In this document: one piece after another, positions 7,772 to 11,490 of the stretch
Layout of the letters: each line of letters starts with the position of its first letter
Numbering within the stretch: the first letter of the stretch is position 1
Assembly (NCBI GenBank): GCA_900128395.1
Contig: LT649928.1
Location: forward strand, 1-11,490
DNA length: 11,490 nucleotides
Reading direction: 5' to 3'
Origin: Stramenopiles sp. TOSAG23-2
Taxonomy: Eukaryota > Sar
Notes under the pieces: generated by a model
Database searches by the model: none
What the model was told of the DNA's origin: nothing
Seen by the model: only the letters and a program-made list of their open reading frames with translations
Program-made: the position numbers and the translations under genes

Positions 7772-7777
7772 TTTATT
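7772..7777 (-). promoter_or_regulatory. Candidate polyadenylation signal AATAAA
   Basis: The canonical hexamer on the minus strand lies about 120 bases after the stop of the 7TM gene. In such an AT-rich spacer a chance match is possible. Confidence 0.35.
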
Positions 7778-7895
7778 TTTAAATAATCTAATTTGTAAAA
7801 GATGATGCCACTGATACTAATAATACTTAATGAATATAACAAAATTCCACGAAAAAAACGTATAAAATTAATACTTGCATGCCAGCCCGGAAAGT

Positions 7896-9212
7896 TTAAT
7901 AATTAGAAGTAAAGATCAAACTTCTACCAACATAAATTACAGCGATAGATGACAAAGATGCAAGTGAAAATATGATTTTTTTCAGTAATTCACCATCCAA
8001 ACTAAATCCTAATACGTGTACCGTGACCATCCGTCTTTGCTCTTTTAACCAATATTCATCAAACGTTTCATATCGCATATTTAACTTTTCTTCAACTCCT
8101 TTGATAAAATCAATAAATTTTAATTTTTCACATGCTTTTCGAAATATTATTGGACCTGCTGCTAGTTGAAAACCATGGACATATGTTAAAAGAAACATCC
8201 CCATAAACAATCCATACAAAACCCAGAGATGAGTCCCTATTTCATTTGGAATATCATTTGTCATAGTCCGTGTAACAAACACCAATATTATACTAATCGA
8301 CACTACGATTCCCAAAAAAACATTCAATGGGTGAAAAAAGTACGCTTTCTTTCTTTCTTTCATACGATATTCAAAGTTCATTTGATGCTCTCTTAATAAT
8401 CGAAGTGAATCTTTCTTGTTAATTACCTTTTTTTTATTTAATACAATATCTTCAACGATACTTAAATATGATTTTATTTCAATTTCGTTTTTCCTAGCTA
8501 AAAATGTTCTCGAGAAAACGTTATATTGCTGCATTGCAAAAATAGGCAATCCTAATAATAAGTATGCTACACAGAAACCTGCCATTAAATACTTGCCTTG
8601 TACAAATATGAGAGTATATATTGGATAATACATTATTATCGAATAGGGAGCAGTCCAAAATTTGAAAAAAAGGATAGGCACGGCAGCACTGAATGGTTTA
8701 GCTATCGCATGAAGTTTTTTGCAATCATCAGGGTCCCTGATACTTTCTTTGGCATCAATCGACTTTGAAATGATCAAATCAACCTTGTTTCGAAATGTAA
8801 CACCTCCAATAAATACTACTACAGTCAATATAATTTTAATTGGTTCATCCATACGATATCCTTCTAAGGCACTATATATAGCAGCTGGGTTAATTATTAC
8901 ATTTGTAATAAATCCAATAATTTTCCAAACAAATGCAAGTTGTCTTTCACCTTTTGTAAATTCAATACCTTCAGGACAAACGCCACACAGCACGTACCAC
9001 CGTTTAATAGCTGGCGTTACGTAATTTGCAGTACCACTACTTCTAGGCATAGCTTCCACTTCTAGTTGTTCATAGGATGGCCGTCTGCTAGATTTAGAAG
9101 AAGAAGAATCATTTAACATATTATCAATATTATTAATTTCTTTCACATCTTCTTCATTCCATAAATCATCTTCCTTCACCGTATATAAATTATTTGTTCC
9201 TTCTTGTTCCAT
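7896..9212 (-). CDS. Seven-transmembrane protein, gustatory-receptor-like topology (438 aa)
   Basis: The ATG at 9212-9210 follows an A-rich leader (AAACAATGG) and the stop is TAA. Residues 1-90 are a hydrophilic Ser/Glu/Asp-rich N-terminal tail without signal peptide. Hydrophobic segments lie at about 93-113, 125-140, 174-203, 208-228, 296-314, 328-356 and 411-434, which gives seven helices. The largest loop (229-295) is highly charged and sits between helices 4 and 5. The last helix follows HVLGFSLDGELLKKI. A cytosolic N-terminus, a long intracellular loop between helices 4 and 5 and a short C-terminus are known traits of insect odorant/gustatory receptors and the gustatory-receptor-like proteins found in plants (DUF3537) and protists. 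Those families form ligand-gated cation channels in insects. Assignment is inferred from topology only; an unrelated membrane protein or transporter remains possible. It diverges from the esterase gene. Confidence 0.87.
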   Translation of the reverse strand: MEQEGTNNLYTVKEDDLWNEEDVKEINNIDNMLNDSSSSKSSRRPSYEQLEVEAMPRSSGTANYVTPAIKRWYVLCGVCPEGIEFTKGERQLAFVWKIIGFITNVIINPAAIYSALEGYRMDEPIKIILTVVVFIGGVTFRNKVDLIISKSIDAKESIRDPDDCKKLHAIAKPFSAAVPILFFKFWTAPYSIIMYYPIYTLIFVQGKYLMAGFCVAYLLLGLPIFAMQQYNVFSRTFLARKNEIEIKSYLSIVEDIVLNKKKVINKKDSLRLLREHQMNFEYRMKERKKAYFFHPLNVFLGIVVSISIILVFVTRTMTNDIPNEIGTHLWVLYGLFMGMFLLTYVHGFQLAAGPIIFRKACEKLKFIDFIKGVEEKLNMRYETFDEYWLKEQRRMVTVHVLGFSLDGELLKKIIFSLASLSSIAVIYVGRSLIFTSNY

Positions 9213-9576
9213 TGTTTCTTTTATGTATGTATATATGTATATAAATCTATCTTTATTTCCTTTTCTTTACGCATGCAATATATCATCAGAATCTTCCAAT
9301 GTTATATATCTATATTATATTATCACACCATACTACACCATATTACTATTACAGGTATAACGTCTTTTCTATAAAGTTAATTATTTTTTCTTCTTGTTGT
9401 TATTGAATAAGAAGATATACAGGTGGGTATATTTAAATAGTAAGGAAGTACATTCTGCATATACATATACATATATATATATATAATAATAATAATAAAG
9501 AAGATATATTTAGTAAGGAAGTACATTCTGCATATACATACATATATATAGATAATAACAAACAAGAACAGCAACC
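9213..9576. other. Divergent promoter region of the 7TM and esterase genes
   Basis: These 364 bases separate two divergent start codons. They hold TA and AAT microsatellites and a 73-base-offset direct repeat near the esterase start. No coding sequence is convincing; the minus-strand frame at 9377-9583 is a Tyr/Met/Ile-rich shadow of the microsatellites. Confidence 0.65.
9438..9540. repeat. Exact 30-bp direct repeat in the esterase promoter or leader
   Basis: The same 30 bases, beginning TAGTAAGGAAGTACATTCTG, occur at 9438-9467 and 9511-9540. Both copies are preceded by a nearby GAAGATATA and followed by CATATA repeats, so a block of about 73 bases appears duplicated in tandem. The second copy ends 36 bases before the ATG at 9577, so it lies in the probable leader. 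Confidence 0.85.
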
Positions 9577-10919
9577 ATGGCACAAATTAATAAAGAACTT
9601 CTCGCTTCAGAAGCGGAATATGCAACGGGTGGTACAGAAATTGATGAATCAATAGTTGATAAATTTATTGGACCTAATTATAAAGCAGATGACTTAACGA
9701 AAGGTTTTCAAGTTAATAATGGTACAATAACTAAATTTAAAATGGACTCGAAAGATAGCAAAATTTATCCTGGGATCAAATTAGTAAAAAATCAAGCAAA
9801 ACTATGGGAAGCAGAGAAAGGTATTGGACTTGATTCCGTATTTCGTCTTCCGGTTGGACCAAAAGGTACAAAAGTAAAAGCAACTTTCCGTATACCAAAT
9901 GAAAATACTCCGAAACCAGATGTATTATGGGAGCCAGCGCCATATAAAAGAGACATATGGGTATATGTGCCAAATAGTTTGGATAAAAATACCCCAGCTC
10001 CACTTTTGTTAATTAATGATGGTGTTATGTACGAAGGTTGGGCTGTAGCGGGTCAAGGATGTTGTATGAACTATTGTTGTTGTTGTTGTGCTGGTGATTT
10101 GCGAGCATGCAAAAGCTTTACAAGTACTGTTGATGCTATGATTGGTGCCAATAAATTAAAGCCAATGGTAGTCATTAGTTTAAATGCTGGTGGAAAAACG
10201 GACCCATATGAACAACGTTCATTGGAGCTCAATACCAGGGATGATAAGTATGGTGAATTTCTTGAAACAGAAGTTATACCACTAGTTGAAAAGAAGTTCA
10301 ATTTACAAATCAGTAAAGAAGCGAAAGATCGTGCTGTTATTGGAACATCAAGTGGAGCAGCAAATGTAAGTTCTCATGTTGAATGTTTTAATCAATTCAT
10401 AATTATCAAACTACTATATATATGGTGATGTATATTTATATACTAACATTTTACTTATCATAATATATAAACATTTTTCTACAGGCATTTCACTTAGCCT
10501 GGAGCAGACCAAAGTTATGGAGTCGAGTTGGCGCTTATTCTTGCAGTCTTGTTGATTTTCATTATCCATATGATCCTGAAAAACCAAATGGAATGTGGGA
10601 TTATCATTCTGGCCAAGAAATTGTGAAAAATGATAGTACTGATCATTCTGGTTTACGTGTTGCCTTGTATGGAATGGATATTGATTTTGGATCTGATTTG
10701 GGACATAACAGTCGAAAAAATACTAATACTGCAACGAATCGTGTAGCAGCTGCTTTAAAAGGAAGGAGCGATGGTGTTAAATGTCGTTATATTCAATGCA
10801 GAGATGCGGTCCACACAGACAATCGTGTCATTGCAGAAACATTACCAAGTATGTTGGAATGGATATGGTCAGACGGTGATACAACAGGTAGTGCATCAAC
10901 AATGGAAATGTTGCGTTAG
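9577..10919 (+). CDS. Enterochelin-esterase-type alpha/beta-hydrolase, two exons (407 aa)
   Basis: Exon 1 is 9577-10365 (263 codons) and exon 2 is 10485-10919 (144 codons plus TAG). The start context CAACCATGG is strong. RDIWVYVPNSLDKNTPAPLL followed by a conserved Asp is the typical first-strand region of the Fes/IroE-like esterase family. After splicing the nucleophile elbow reads GTSSGAANAFHLAW with Ser258. Candidate acid is Asp334 (GSDLGHNS) and candidate base His373 (DAVHTDNR), before LPSMLEWIW, a usual C-terminal feature. No signal peptide, so probably cytosolic. The family hydrolyses ester or related bonds; here the substrate is unknown, and siderophore hydrolysis should not be assumed in a eukaryote. 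Odd: an in-frame Cys-rich insertion at 162-178 (eight Cys, including Cys167-171) from TGT repeats. Bacterial relatives dominate the family, so old lateral transfer is possible. Confidence 0.92.
10366..10484 (+). other. Spliceosomal intron in the esterase gene (119 nt, phase 0)
   Basis: The donor is AAT|GTAAGT and the acceptor TTTTCTACAG|GCA. An exact TACTAAC branch-site motif lies at 10441-10447, about 37 bases before the acceptor. Read-through would hit an in-frame TGA at 10426-10428. Removing the intron joins the nucleophile elbow to its following helix in frame, which supports the model. The intron is richer in AT than the exons. Confidence 0.93.
10441..10447 (+). promoter_or_regulatory. 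Branch site TACTAAC
   Basis: A perfect match to the strong branch-point consensus pairing with U2 snRNA, at normal distance from the acceptor AG. Confidence 0.8.
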
Positions 10920-11029
10920 GGACATTATAATGTACGATTCGTATGGTATGATATGACAAAAAGAGAGAGATGGTGGTGTGATAATTCCCATTTAAGCTTT
11001 AAACAGGACTTGCTGAAAATATAAGAGGT

Positions 11030-11040
11030 AATAAAATAAA
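11030..11040 (+). promoter_or_regulatory. Polyadenylation signals AATAAAATAAA
   Basis: Two overlapping AATAAA hexamers (11030-11035 and 11035-11040) sit about 110 bases after the esterase stop codon, a plausible 3' UTR distance. Confidence 0.5.
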
Positions 11041-11100
11041 TTAATGTAAAATTTAATATAAATAATTAAAATGTAAAATAATTTAACCCCATCATAAATA

Positions 11101-11123
11101 AATCCTTGCAAATGAGAAGGATT
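11101..11123. repeat. Inverted repeat, 7-bp stem
   Basis: AATCCTT (11101-11107) and AAGGATT (11117-11123) are perfect inverted arms around a 9-base loop. It lies downstream of the esterase poly(A) signals; function unknown. Confidence 0.5.
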
Positions 11124-11142
11124 ATTAGTGGATTTCAAAATG

Positions 11143-11159
11143 GTACTTAATTTAAGTAC
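11143..11159. repeat. Inverted repeat, 8-bp arms
   Basis: GTACTTAA (11143-11150) and TTAAGTAC (11152-11159) are perfect inverted arms separated by one T. A degenerate TACTAATTTA repeat continues to its right. It may be chance in AT-rich DNA. Confidence 0.5.
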
Positions 11160-11384
11160 TAATTTAGTATACTAATTTATGTATATTTGATAGTGAGGTA
11201 TTGGATATTACCAAAAATCGGATATTCTTAGTTTATTCAAATACAATGTTTTTATGAAATTTTTTAACACAAGCACACAACGCAAATTTTTACTGGTGTG
11301 TAAATTATTACATGCTTGAGTCAGCTGACTTTACCTGGTACAGATGTTTGTGCCCTCCGTGGGACAACGCTGTTGACGCCGCTC

Positions 11385-11402
11385 TTTTTTTTTTTTTTTT
11401 TT
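11385..11402 (+). repeat. T18 homopolymer after a GC-rich patch
   Basis: Eighteen T residues directly follow a locally GC-rich stretch (about 11350-11384). This resembles a polymerase III terminator, or an A-tail on the other strand, but I could not match the patch to a known small RNA. Confidence 0.7.
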
Positions 11403-11490
11403 CATCACAATAAAAAATTTCCCCCCCTGTTTTATAAGTATTATATTAGTATACTATATTTGTAAGGGTTGATAGGGAAATGTGAATGAA

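Larger units (their letters stand above)
7320..7895. other. Intergenic region between two minus-strand genes
   Basis: This AT-rich spacer holds the promoter of the 5958-7319 gene and the 3' flank of the 7896-9212 gene. I see dinucleotide TA repeats, a two-copy tandem repeat at 7638-7685 and a minus-strand AATAAA at 7772-7777. The open frames here (for example plus 7370-7672) are Ile/Tyr-rich, low-complexity translations without recognisable domains, and I do not call them genes. Confidence 0.65.
10920..11490. other. 3' flank of the esterase gene and unassigned sequence to the window end
   Basis: No protein-coding gene is supported here on either strand. The region holds tandem AATAAA signals, two small hairpins, an imperfect repeat of TACTAATTTA (about 11145-11182), a GC-rich patch at about 11320-11384 followed by T18, and a C7 run at 11421-11427. 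Confidence 0.65.

Noticed and set aside
11317-11406. Possible minus-strand first exon: ATG, poly-Lys, then a CAG|GTAAAG-like donor
   Set aside because: The Lys run is just the T18 tract on the other strand, and no coding exon is visible downstream on the minus strand between 10920 and 11330.
1-11490. tRNA, rRNA, CRISPR array or transposase gene
   Set aside because: I saw no tRNA-like B box with cloverleaf, no rRNA motif, no regularly spaced identical repeats with unique spacers, and no transposase or reverse-transcriptase motifs on either strand.

Overview
This is a nuclear segment from an AT-rich eukaryote. The evidence is one spliceosomal intron with GTAAGT, TACTAAC and ACAG signals, A-rich leaders before start codons, AATAAA-type signals after stops, Asn, Gln and Asp homopolymer tracts inside proteins, microsatellite-rich spacers, and eukaryotic domain families (ankyrin repeats, TIR, protein kinase, F-box-like, 7TM receptor-like). 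TAA, TAG and TGA are all used as stops, so the standard code applies. The lineage cannot be fixed by eye. A free-living protist or other early-branching eukaryote fits best, and bacteria and viruses are unlikely.

Layout. (1) 1-4034, minus: a very long intronless reading frame that runs off the left edge. It encodes ankyrin repeats, a protein kinase-like domain, a TIR domain, a degenerate second TIR-like fold, a low-complexity linker and the first residues of a second, AGC-like kinase. (2) 4035-4985: a divergent spacer with a GC-rich palindromic island and a five-copy minisatellite. (3) 4986-5828, plus: a basic Cys/His-rich protein with an acidic tail, family not recognised. (4) 5958-7319, minus: an F-box-like/ankyrin protein whose ankyrin block is clearly paralogous to that of the 1-4034 gene. 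(5) 7896-9212, minus: a seven-transmembrane protein with the topology of gustatory-receptor-like proteins. (6) 9577-10919, plus: a two-exon alpha/beta-hydrolase of the enterochelin-esterase type carrying an unusual cysteine run. (7) 10920-11490: a 3' region with hairpins, and a GC-rich patch followed by a T18 tract.

These genes do not form an operon or an obvious pathway. The two ankyrin genes are a local paralogous pair. One combines ankyrin recognition with TIR and two kinase modules, as in a signalling or innate-immunity receptor. The other pairs ankyrin repeats with an F-box-like segment, as in a ubiquitin-ligase adaptor. The most notable item is the ankyrin-kinase-TIR-TIR-like-kinase protein, because that domain order is unusual and its C-terminus lies outside the window.
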